Shown here: positions 35,660 through 45,534 of the stretch, piece by piece | Position numbering within the stretch: position 1 is the first letter of the stretch | How the letters are laid out: every line of letters begins with the position of its first letter | NCBI RefSeq assembly: GCF_001039355.2 | Contig: NW_019775763.1 | Coordinates: 64,001 to 117,912 of the forward strand | Source: Lingula anatina | Lineage: Eukaryota; Brachiopoda; Lingulata; Lingulida; Lingulidae | Direction: 5' to 3' | DNA length: 53,912 bases | The notes under the pieces: generated by a model | Databases searched by the model: none | What the model was told of the DNA's origin: nothing | The model's input: the letters and a program-made list of their open reading frames with translations, nothing else | Translations under genes and position numbers: made by a program

Positions 35660-35940
35660 TTTGAAAGCTGCCATCTTCCTCGGTTCAGCATCAGCATTTT
35701 TTTCTTTTCTTTTTTAATACAACTTTTTCGTCTGAATCTGGAAGCGTTGCTAGGCAACGTCACACCTCGCGCAGCCAGCGCACAGCTCAAAGCGCAAGGA
35801 ATTTCCACAGCAAATTATGAACAGCTAGTAACCGCGGAGTAACATCTGTTCCGTTATGTCAGCCACGGAGATGTTATATCTGTATTTTGTAGTGACGCGA
35901 GCCCCAGATGAGTGATGTGAGATACATGTAGGAGAGGGAT
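35660..35940. promoter_or_regulatory. Candidate intronic promoter or enhancer with X-box-like RFX site
   Basis: It contains GCTGCCATCTT (35667-35677; reverse complement AAGATGGCAGC, YY1-like) and GTTGCTAGGCAAC (35746-35758), an X-box-like pair of RFX half-sites. About 150 bases of GC-richer sequence follow. This pairing is common at promoters of ciliary and housekeeping genes, so a nested or alternative promoter is possible. The short open frames here have no recognised domain. Confidence 0.25.
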
Positions 35941-36490
35941 TGTAACTACGTAACCGGTTTTACAATGAGGAGATTGGGTTTTTTTATTGCGTTAGAAACA
36001 TAAGGCACCTGAAAATATGGAGAATTGATAGTAATGAAATTCGCGTAATACATGTATACGCATAAATGCGCGAAATGTGTGTGGATATGATGGCCAGACT
36101 TGGAATAAAGGGGTTACATGTACTTTTCGACTTGTCTCCTTTGTTTATGACCTGTTGCAAATTAAAATACCGGTTATCAGCCTGATTATCATTTTGATTT
36201 TTTTTTTCATTTTTGTTTTATTTTTAAGCGAGTTTAAGAACGGAGCAGCTAAAGACGCTCGGACTATGAGGGTTTCCAAGGCATTTTTAAAGAGCAGAAT
36301 TTGAAAATTATAAATATTGCCTTATATCATCGACATGTCGTCTAGAATGAGACAAGCAGCAAATATATAAAGAATTAAAAACAGAAAACATCGATTCGTA
36401 GTTGCTTGTGCGTGCACATATGCCAAGAATGTATTTTTAGATAGAAACTTATTGTTCTTTAATGCCCCTCCCCCTTCCATACCCTACATA
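35941..36490. other. Intron, AT-rich
   Basis: No supported feature. A 75-codon plus-strand frame contains a translated poly-T region and is likely spurious. Confidence 0.5.
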
Positions 36491-36530
36491 TACCCTCCCA
36501 TACCCTCCCATACCCTCCCATACCATACCC
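36491..36530. repeat. TACCCTCCCA decamer minisatellite
   Basis: Three perfect consecutive TACCCTCCCA units (36491-36520) followed by a degenerate TACCATACCC. Confidence 0.9.
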
Positions 36531-36534
36531 AGTC

Positions 36535-37060
36535 ACATATGCCGGGACCACGATCGCTCCAATAAATCCCGGCAGCATCGTTACCAGTTCATCAGATGAA
36601 AATTAAGTTGAGAACACAAGGAATCCTCGTTAATTTTCATGATATATGAACCTAAAACTTATGGCCATACATAGCACGGGCCACGCAGCTTACGTGCACC
36701 TATCTCCTCAAGGGGCCCCGTGGATGCGATAATAGAATATGCTCGGTCCGGGCATAAGATGATAACTTACCTGGCCGGTGCTGTGTAAAATTAGCACGAT
36801 TTAAGTGTGATAAACGTGATAGATGACCCCCAAACTATTCCGCTACTTTCAGCTTCGGTTACAAGTGATCCGGAACAGCGCGGCGTTGGATTACGCCATA
36901 TTTCAGCGCTATGTCCCCGTCTTTCTTAATGTTGCAGTTAAGTACCATTTAACTCGGAGAGAAGAGGGATATTGAGCTTTCCTCACGCGCTAAGGAGGTT
37001 TAGAGTTAGGTTTCAGTGTTTATAACGTACGTATTGAGTGACAGACCAATATTCGGGGTA
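36535..37060. promoter_or_regulatory. Candidate intronic enhancer
   Basis: About 500 bases of raised GC with CCTCGTTAATTTTCATGA, GTGTGATAAACGTGATAGATG, GGATTACGCC and AAGTACCATTTAACTC elements. No open frame of note. The regulatory role is inferred. Confidence 0.3.
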
Positions 37061-38000
37061 ATGTCGTGGTTTTGATGGACTGCAGAATTTGTTTTTAATT
37101 TTTTTAGCTGGGAAATGTGCTTTGATTTTGTTGAGGAGCAAACTTAGAGGCCGCTGCAAGCTATGATCAGTTCTGAATTAATTCGACCATCTCTTTGCGG
37201 TTACATGAAAAACCCGTCAATGTCAGATTAATATAGTTTATCCATTTTTAAATTGCTTGATATTGTTATACAAATTTAATGTCACCCCCCTCCCAATAAA
37301 GAAAAAAAGAAACCTTCGGCTGTCTTCTTCTGTCAACTCTGTGTCTCTGTCCCTATAAAACCTTTCTCGTAGGTTGATACACAAGTTTTTTATTCCTTAT
37401 AGCCAGTCCCAAAAATAGCCCCCAATCACCCTACATTTCTTTGGTTTTCTTGTCTTTTTCGGGAAAATTCTTCCCTTACAGTACACGAACAAAACTGATA
37501 AATCAGCCCTGTCAGACTTTTTTTTCCAAACAACAAAGTGGTCTTTAATGTCATCTCTTTAATGTTCTCATTTAGAGTTGTTAAGAAAAATCAATTCAAA
37601 GCGAAGAACATTTCGTTTAAAAACGCTTAAGCGTTTGCCTTTAGCGCAAAAAGTCAATGCAAACTGACATTGATACTTCGGGCCAATATCTGCAACCATT
37701 GTTGCATGGCGGACGCAACTCGGTGAGTAGCAAAGAACACGACGAACTGCCTATACCCCATAAGCCAGTTTACACTACACCTAATAAAGATCGACATTTA
37801 TTTCTCGATATTTCAACTCCCAGTTAGACGGCGTGCCGGTTATATTATAGGCTAGATCTGTAAAGTTTTACAGCAGTATCACATAATTGTATTTTGACGG
37901 ATTGTTATCCGAGTTTTATCATGAAAACAAGTCTAGGTCCTACAACTCAGGGTTTACAATTACGCGCCAACTCTTTTCTAGTCTGGTCAGAAACTTATTT
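37061..38000. other. Intron, mixed composition
   Basis: Mostly AT-rich. A GC-richer patch at about 37590-37800 (CGCTTAAGCGTTTGCC, CAACCATTGTTGCATGGCGG) may be a further regulatory island. Confidence 0.4.
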
Positions 38001-38590
38001 CGTTTAACCGATAAACAGTGAAGTTTGAATGAAATTAGTCAGACTGATGGAGAAGATGCAACTGGAGTTGTTCCCACGTGACTGACTGTAATTAACTTGC
38101 TCACTATATACAATTCGTCCCAATTCCCTCTTCCGGGGTCATTTACTGACATTATCTGTTTGCAGTTACTTGTAACCACTGACTAGAGAAATGAAAGTAA
38201 TAACGAAGGCCCTGTAGTGGCACCAATCGATTATTCCATCATAATATGCCTTTCTAGTTGGTTGATTATACCACTTTATGTTCAGCGTGAACGAAACCCC
38301 GGCAAAGATGACTCGGGTATCTAGAAAGTCAAAGAAACAGCATCCTGGTGATTTATGAGACTCGTTGCTTAACTTAACCTGGTGGTTTAATGTCGAACGG
38401 TAAAGGCAGCCAGTGATTAAAACGCTCTTAAAGATATGATCAGCTTTCAATTAGTGAGGTAATTATCGACCTGCCAAAAATCAATTAAGCCAACACCAGT
38501 GCCGCCTTATAGTTCAAAGGGATTTCATGCGACCTCGTGGCTAGCGGCGTCATGATCAAACGAGAGACGCTGGGGAGGGTGGGTTGTAGT
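38001..38590. promoter_or_regulatory. Candidate intronic enhancer, about 0.6 kb
   Basis: An island with GACTGTAATTAACTTGC, CCAATCGATTATTCC, GTTGGTTGATTATACC, CAATTAGTGAGGTAATTATCG, AAAATCAATTAAGCC and GCGTCATGATCAAACG. The 94-codon minus-strand frame across it has no recognised domain. This is among the densest clusters of homeodomain-type sites in the window. Inferred. Confidence 0.35.
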
Positions 38591-39330
38591 CTGAGACGGA
38601 AAAGATATTTTATTATTAAGTTTGTTTTGTTTTGTTTTTTACTTTGGTTTTATCAAGATTTTGTATACTTCAGTCTTATTTCTTGAAATTCTGTTATAAC
38701 TACACTTTTAGAGAGTAGTTTCAAAAGACTTTAAACACTTAATTTTTCTTGGTCTCTATAACGCGATTTTGTTTCTTTACTCCAATAAATTTGGTTGAAG
38801 AACTGCAGTTTTGTTTTTCATTCAAGGGACGGCGGGATAACACGCCTGTAATGTAACGTGCTGTAATATCATCATTTAGCCATGTTGTCTAGAAAGCTTT
38901 TTTGTAAACTCTGACATACCCTGGAATTGAGATATGAAAATCTAATTTGAATTTTTTCAATCTTTATCCACCTTTGGCATGAGGAGCGAATTATATCGTA
39001 AGAAAAATTTTTATACATTTGGAGTTTTCGGTTTGTGTGCGTAGAATGTTACCAGAAGAGACAAAGCAAGACCCCTACTTTTCATCAGTCATTTTTATAC
39101 ACTGTAACTACAACGTTTTTGGGACGTTTGAAAATTTTAGCAGTTTTGGTAACAGACGATCAGACGACTTTTCTGTTGGACGGGACATTAATGTGCTTCC
39201 TCTCTAAACACGCCAAACAAGTGGTTAATTCTCCGTGAGAACCAAGATGATTCAGATTGTATCCTTAGAAAAGATAATAACGGCTGAAGAATTTGGAATA
39301 AAAAAGGATAAACAGATATAAAACCTACAA
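38591..39330. other. Intron, AT-rich
   Basis: Nothing recognised. Two overlapping short plus-strand frames at 39019-39238 have no recognisable domain. Confidence 0.5.
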
Positions 39331-39720
39331 TACCCTTTTTAAGGACAAGAAACCACGCGCCGAGCTCCGCCTTGAAATAAAGTGAACCTCATCCCGATAA
39401 AAATCTCGAATTAGCTATCACATCTGCGCGTCTGAGTTGCGTCTTCATTCGAAATTAGTCTTGGCGTTTTCATTAACATTTCACAAATTGCGAGATAGGC
39501 TCTTGAGTTTGAAACCGTGTCAGTTTACCGTGGGTGCTGCAGCGGGATCTAAATTGAGATATTTCTCATGGAAAGGAATTTAAAGGACGGCCGAGGACAC
39601 GGAGAGAATAGTGGTTGTTAACTGATAGTCTCGTCAGTATTGAGGCCAAGTCGCTTTTTAACTCTGTTTTGAATTTGTTATTAGCACTAGCAAGCCCTCC
39701 TTAGATCACTAAGGCATGTC
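39331..39720. promoter_or_regulatory. Candidate intronic enhancer
   Basis: GC-raised block about 0.8-1.1 kb upstream of exon 2 with CTCGAATTAGC, CGAAATTAGTC, TTTTCATTAACATT and GTTATTAGCAC sites. Inferred from composition and motifs. Confidence 0.25.
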
Positions 39721-40347
39721 GTACCCGAATTGACCCTTTTCTTTTAATTTCTCTCTCATACGGCACTTCTGATATCATTTAAGATTTCTCTTCTTATGAA
39801 GAAATAGTGATTTTCATTTTCGACAGATCTTTGACGCTTGTCGACACCAAAACAGCCTTTTCCTTTTGATTACTGGGTGTGCCTCTGTTAAAAAGCGAAT
39901 AAAGTAAAATGGGCAGTCATCTTAACTGCCACTGCATTCTTCTGTTTCCCCATTGCTTCTGTGTTTTGGTCCCTGGTTCGAAGCAGATTCGTGAACGCTA
40001 GCTCCTGCACTGTGTATAATGTAACATAGTTCAACTCGGGCTTCAAGCCTAACAAAAATGTGCTTACCCGTTATTTTAAAAGAAAATGAATCAGAAAAAG
40101 GAGATCTCAATAAATCAAAAATGCATAATCGATATGAAGTCGAAAAGGTTTGATAGTTTATAACTGTAAACTCTAATATACTTGCTAGGAATCTAATCTA
40201 TAAAAAATGAGCGAATTTCATTTTCAATAAGAATTAAAACATACCCGTGAATCTGTTGTAGTTAAATTGTGTGTTATTGTTTTATCTTTTCATTAATCTT
40301 TTGTTGTTGGTGGTGGTGTTCTTGTATCATTTATTTTTTGTTTTTCT

Positions 40348-40393
40348 ATTTATTTATTTATTTATTCATTTATTTATTTATTTATTTATTTAC
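40348..40393. repeat. (TTTA)n microsatellite
   Basis: About eleven TTTA/TTTAT units with one CATT variant, ending about 86 bases upstream of the exon 2 acceptor. Confidence 0.95.
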
Positions 40394-40479
40394 ACTTTCT
40401 GTTTCTGCATCAAGTTAACATAGAACAATGTTATCTGCCTGACAGCAAAAATAAAACTTACTTTTCATTTCGATTTTAG

Positions 40480-40787
40480 GACCGAGGTCTAGAAAGTTGA
40501 AGAAGAGAGAGCGCAAGCCAGAAGAAAAACGCCCTCGCACCGCTTTCACCAATGAGCAACTAGCCAGGTTAAAAAGGGAGTTTGAAATGAATCGATACCT
40601 CACGGAGGAGCGGCGTCAGAAACTAGCGCGTGAGTTAAACTTAAACGAATCCCAGATAAAAATCTGGTTTCAGAACAAACGGGCAAAGATCAAGAAGTCT
40701 TTGGGGCACAGGAACGGTCTTGCTCTCCATCTGATGGCCCAGGGCCTTTACAATCACTCCACAGTGGCGGTTGATGAGGGAGAATGA
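40480..40787 (+). CDS. en: Engrailed homeobox protein, exon 2 (EH3, homeodomain, EH5)
   Basis: Exon 2 supplies the last two bases of Gly303 and residues 304-404, with TGA at 40785-40787. Order: EH3 linker PRSRKLKK (304-311), then the homeodomain from EKRPRTAF (starting at residue 318) to about 377. Helix 3 reads [16 protein letters not shown], with the Gln at homeodomain position 50 (residue 367) that specifies TAATTA-type targets. EH5 follows as [17 protein letters not shown] (381-397), and the protein ends VAVDEGE. All five engrailed homology regions are therefore present and intact across both exons. The 404-residue total is ordinary for the family. The acceptor TTTTAG|GA lies at 40479/40480. 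Antisense frames here are shadows. Confidence 0.97.
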
Positions 40788-40792
40788 GGCTG

Positions 40793-40862
40793 TGACGTCA
40801 TGATGTGGGAAACCTGTACAAAGTGACGTCATAGCGCGGGAAAACGAGCAACAGTGACGTCA
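40793..40862. promoter_or_regulatory. Three perfect CREs spaced 31 bases apart
   Basis: TGACGTCA occurs at 40793-40800, 40824-40831 and 40855-40862, a period of exactly 31 bases. The first two units agree at 20 of 31 positions (shared TGACGTCAT and GGGAAA), so they look like a degenerate tandem repeat. They lie immediately after the stop codon, hence in the transcribed 3' region. The octamer is the full-palindrome binding site of CREB/ATF proteins and also occurs in the promoter at 24161. Confidence 0.75.
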
Positions 40863-42194
40863 GAGTTGAACAGACTCCACCGTGTCAACATGGCTGACAT
40901 TGCCGACCATTGCCGTGCTTTTGTGGCGAGCACTGCTATCCGTTCATTCATCTGACAGGTACATGGCCCAACATCGTCTGGGTGTGATTCTCAGAAATTC
41001 TCGGATATGGACCCAGGGTCCAAAACTGTCCTCCAAATGACGGGGAAAGCGAACGTTTTAGATTCCAAGCCTAAGAGACACTTTCAAGATAAATGGCATA
41101 GTATCGGATGAAACATCTGTAAAAATGTACATGTTTCTGTTTGTGAGGATAGGAAAAACCCGACCTTTAGAGCGCCGTTGCCATGTCGACGATATCCATA
41201 TTCAGACATTTTACAGCAGATGACTATTTAGAAGGAGAACCTCGTGTGTCCTCGGCATCTCGTTCAAACACATTTTACAAGATGGACATTTGTCAACTCT
41301 TCAGTACGCTTCTAATAATTCAACCCAGTACTGTCAACCCTCGTGACAGAACGACGCGTACTCATGAACCTTGTAAACACCCAAGAATTTCCGTGCAGCT
41401 GTACTTTTTCCATTGTATTCCATCGTACCATAGTGCGATAGAGAACAGGTACCCTTTAAAAAAACTTTTGTCAAATTTCATTATAAACGGACAATATTGT
41501 CGCATGCATGAAAACACAGTAACTGGTTTCTGTTTTATTTTGTATTCCTTTTTCAAAAAGCCAATTCCAAACTTATACAAGGTTTTTAATCAACTGAATC
41601 GTTTTTAAAACACGTTGTATAGTGGTGCCAATGGATTGTACGTTAAAATGATTTTTTTTTCTATAACTAATATGACTTTGTGCGTTATTGTGGTGGAAAA
41701 TTTAGTTGAATGATAAGTTTATTGTAATGATTATTTAAGAGTTGTTTTTACCGCAAAATGGCATGAACGTATCAAAACTTCGTGTTACCAAACTGAAAAA
41801 ATTAAAACACTGGCTTTTAATGGTTTCCTATAATAATTGGTCTGCTATTGCCCATTTTAAAATTAATTTGATAAGAAAATTAAAACGGCACATTTATTCT
41901 TCTTTTCTGTGCCATTATGAAGATAACATAATCCTTCGATTTGAGTTCAAGTCACTGTACTACTACATGGAGAGCTTCAAATACGGGTTGATGTACATGT
42001 ATGTGTTTGATGTATATAAATAAGCTGAAATATATCCGTATTAAATTTTGTTTCTTTGTCAATGAGCAGTATTGGTGATTAACGGTATTTCTACATGTAT
42101 ATACAACTGATTTTCATGTTATTTCATTAAATTTCATTTTGTCTTTTTTTAAAGACTTCGTGGCTTCTATTTTAACTTCATTGCTCCATGGTCT

Positions 42195-42195
<1 letters not shown>

Positions 42196-42229
<34 letters not shown>
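42196..42229. repeat. (CT)n microsatellite
   Basis: Pure CT dinucleotide run downstream of engrailed. Confidence 0.95.
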
Positions 42230-42232
<3 letters not shown>

Positions 42233-42450
42233 CGCCGTCGTTTCACTTGAAATACATGAAATGCAAGATTTATAAGTTTAGATAAAACACTAACATGTAG
42301 TTTAAAAAACAGCTTGTTCACAGGGTTTATACATATGTATATGGCAGTGAGATACAACTCTGTACAAGGCACGACATGTACTTTTGAGTCATCTCCATTT
42401 CAAACCATTAAGAAAAGAAAATGGTCATGTAATAAATGACCGTGCATCGC

Positions 42451-43140
42451 TAAGAAGTTCAAAATGCGGTTTGCGGTTACCATGTATAGCCTTTTAGTTA
42501 AAGGGTGTTTTTTAATAGGGGCATCGAAAATAGTTTTTACATGGTAAGGTTTGAACATTTAGACATTCTGATTCGTCTGCACCCCTGTTGCCACAGTGGG
42601 TCGTTAATTTTGATGTCATTTTAATGCTGTCTTCTTTGCCGTAATATTGTTGTCGTGGATAGAATATAAAGCACTGCGCTTTTAACGACAATCGTTATTC
42701 GATACTGTTGATCATTTGCGACAATTGTAAAGTTCCGTGTTGGTGTTTTCCACATTGTGAATTAGATTTTTTATAGCCGATTCGATTTGACGAAAATATC
42801 AAAGAAAGGGTTAAATGTAATTGACAATCACCAAAGAACCCTGTGGTTTATAATACTTAAAAATAACACTTAAAGTGTTACCTTTTTGCTGTTGCTAAAA
42901 CTGTTTAGCCTTGAAATAACAGGGGAAAAAGCTGCAAAAATAGGGTTCGGTTCGAAAACTATGAGACTTTATTGAAGCTAGTTTCTTAATTTTGAGAGAG
43001 CATCGTCTATGTAATTTTTTCTTACTAGAATGCGCGAAAAAGGTTGGTAAAAATAACGTCATTTCTTTCCCCCTTTCCATATCTAATTATAAACTGAACT
43101 TCGCTCTGTTCATTTCATGTTTTTTTTTTTCAAATTTTTA
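42451..43140. other. Downstream flank, AT-rich
   Basis: No supported feature. Confidence 0.55.
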
Positions 43141-43960
43141 TGCAGTGATGTGGTATGAGGCTTGTTGCGGTTATTTTGTACTTCGTCCGCCTCTGAGAGC
43201 CCTCCAGATCCCCAATTACAAAAGCCCAGTCCCTTGAGGTTTGCCTAAGTCACCTCCCACTGGCTTCATTCTAAACACTTTGATGTATATATCCACTTAA
43301 GCTGCGAAAAAGCGTCGGCTCTTCAATAAAGTAAATAACATCGTCGTTTGTCCTTTTATTATCCGTTTATTACCTTTGTAATTCGGCCCCTCCGCCGATG
43401 CGGACAGATGGTACCGAGAGGCGAAAAGTTCGTGCACATCAAATGATACATTTTTAACGTTCAGGAGCAGGTGGGTTGATATCCAAAACCGAGTATAAGT
43501 TTTTGTTGCCCCGTGCGAGTGGGGTGTCGGCTTACGCCTATCATTCTGATGTAGTATTTTATGAGGAAATTTATCCCTCTTTCCATTCCACTTCAGCGGC
43601 CTGAACTCCAACAAATGTAGACAGATGCCTCTAAACAAACAAAACGCTGAGGTTTTGACTTACCTGGCTGGCTTCAACGTTCGATTACACGAGATAATAC
43701 GTCTTATTCAGAGAGTGGTTTCGAATCTCGCTCTAATCCAGATCAGTTTCGGACGATTTTATTGCTAGGATTGATGATCTCGCGTTCTGTTTTATCTGAG
43801 CATCACGATTGGGTGGTCCGAGGACCGATGATTCTATCCAAGCTGACTTCTTCCAAAGATTTAGATAGGGATTTTTAACAGCTAAGAGAAATTTATCCTG
43901 AGAAATTAAAATTGGATCTTGCACGCGTCATTGACTGCTTAATACGTCGAAAAAATCGGT
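43141..43960. promoter_or_regulatory. Candidate downstream enhancer cluster
   Basis: A GC-raised block 2.4-3.2 kb past the engrailed stop with CCCCAATTACAAAAGCC, TTTATTATCCG, TTTATTACCTTTGTAATTCGG and similar sites. A 113-codon minus-strand frame (43297-43638) covers part of it but has no recognised domain. Regulatory role inferred. Confidence 0.3.
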
Positions 43961-45534
43961 AAATTGAGTGTCTGATAAAGTGCACAGGGCGAATGAGGCG
44001 GAAGAGAAGCAAACTGACTTCAATCACACTATGGAGTATCAGTTTGGGATGAGTTAATTATAACAATTTAACCTTTATTACTTTTTCCTCCTTTGAGTGT
44101 TCACACGTGAATGGCCGCTATATATATAAATTCAAACAATTTTAGCCTTGGAACCGTCACATTCAGGCTGTTTTACAATCTTTAGTTTACAAAATTCATG
44201 CTCACGTCATCCCTCTAAGAAGTAGAAAATTTGATTCCGAAGGCTGAATGATGCGCCATTATCACTACAACTTATTTGAAAAATGTTGCAAATCAAACAA
44301 GGAGCAGCAAAATGTCCTTGTTATCCGACTATGGAACTAGATACGTTTTCAGTTTTGTCCAAAAGTGAAAAAAGTTATACCAATGTAACCCTTTGTTTAA
44401 TCAACACATTCCTGTTGTCAAACAGTGAAATATAGTTTACAAATATAATATAAGAAAACGCAACTTTAACAGACCTAGAAATTAAAAAAAAAAAACGCAT
44501 GAATATTTATATTAACAATTGTTGCTGTTTCACCAATTCATTTTGGAAATCTGCAAAAATAATAGTACATCATCATCGTCCCGACCCACGCTGAGGCTAC
44601 TTAATCTACTATAATTTTAGTAACATACACACAAGTAGTGATTCCTGGAACGCTATCGTTAAACTAAAATCTTACGATAATCAGATAGAACAATATCTTC
44701 ACCATGTAACATGCAAAATGTCCCTAAAGCATCAAAGGAAGGGCGAGTTAGTTCATTTTCTCTCACAGCGGGAAAGTAATAGGGTTCGTACCTCTGGGCA
44801 GTGTGGCATGCGCGTATGGCATCGTGCCCAACATATTCGTGTTAACGTTAACATTGTTTTATAGAATAAACACCAATTGAATATTTTATCAAGAAAAACT
44901 TATCATTGGCTTATTAGCTGTTTTATCGTTTATGTTTTTTAAATTTTTATTGAGTATGTTGTTACGCTCCGTAGTGAACTTATGTAAATATAAAAATGAA
45001 TTACCGCTGTAAGTGAAACTTTCGACCAACTTAAAGACGCATCTTCCTTATTTCACTACAGCTTAACACGATAAAAAAGACCCAACAGCCCCTGCTGTAA
45101 CCGTCAAAATATGAAATACTGTATCGCATGAAATGATAGCGGTGCACTCTCCTCGGTTGATGCGGTACAAGTGAAGAGGGGTAACATCCCGATGCTATTT
45201 TCTACATAAGGTTTATAGGCGGAAAACGGCTTAATCACAAGGTCACAGGTGAAAAAAATTACTGCAAGCCGGGAGCGCAGCAGGTAGTAATAATACAGAT
45301 ATCGTGATGAAGACCCATACTACATAACGCAAAGCACTGGAAGAACCAGAATTCTGCTAGAGGGGTGGGGGGCGGGTGCAGGATTAAAAATGACCTCTCT
45401 TTGTACAGTAAATATGTATAATAGTCGGCAAGGGGCATTTCACTGTAATACTGCGTTTACAATTAAAGTACATGATTGGATATTGCAGGAGTTTTTTTTT
45501 TTTTTTTAGTTTCGCTTGATGTACAATTTTTTAA
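43961..45534. other. Intergenic, nothing recognised
   Basis: AT-rich with a poly-A near 44484 and a poly-T at about 45492-45508. No supported exon. Confidence 0.55.

Larger units (their letters stand above)
25204..40479 (+). other. en: engrailed intron 1 (15,276 bases, phase 1)
   Basis: Donor GTAAGC at 25204 and acceptor CGATTTTAG ending at 40479. Splicing restores GGA (Gly303) and the conserved SAG-PRSRK junction between EH2 and EH3, the usual position of the conserved engrailed intron. A second, perfect-consensus donor GTAAGT begins at 25210. The intron holds several microsatellites, one foldback hairpin, one short tandem duplication and a number of GC-richer islands that are candidate enhancers. 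I found no convincing nested gene. Confidence 0.93.
40788..42450 (+). other. en: engrailed 3' UTR and downstream flank
   Basis: Transcribed 3' sequence of unknown length. Candidate polyadenylation hexamers are ATTAAA near 41800 and 42041 and AATAAA at 42431-42436; none can be chosen without transcript data. The 141-codon open frame at 41183-41608 and others in this stretch have no recognised domain and are probably chance frames in UTR. Confidence 0.5.

Noticed and set aside
36491-36530. Telomere-like CCCT-containing repeat
   Set aside because: Unit is a decamer TACCCTCCCA, not the six-base animal telomere repeat; only three copies.
41183-41608. 141-codon ORF downstream of the engrailed stop
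   Set aside because: No recognisable domain, AT-rich codons and location in likely 3' UTR; no splice signals that would join it to engrailed.
43700-43740. tRNA-like B-box GGTTTCGAATCTC
   Set aside because: One extra T relative to the B-box and no matching A-box or cloverleaf upstream.
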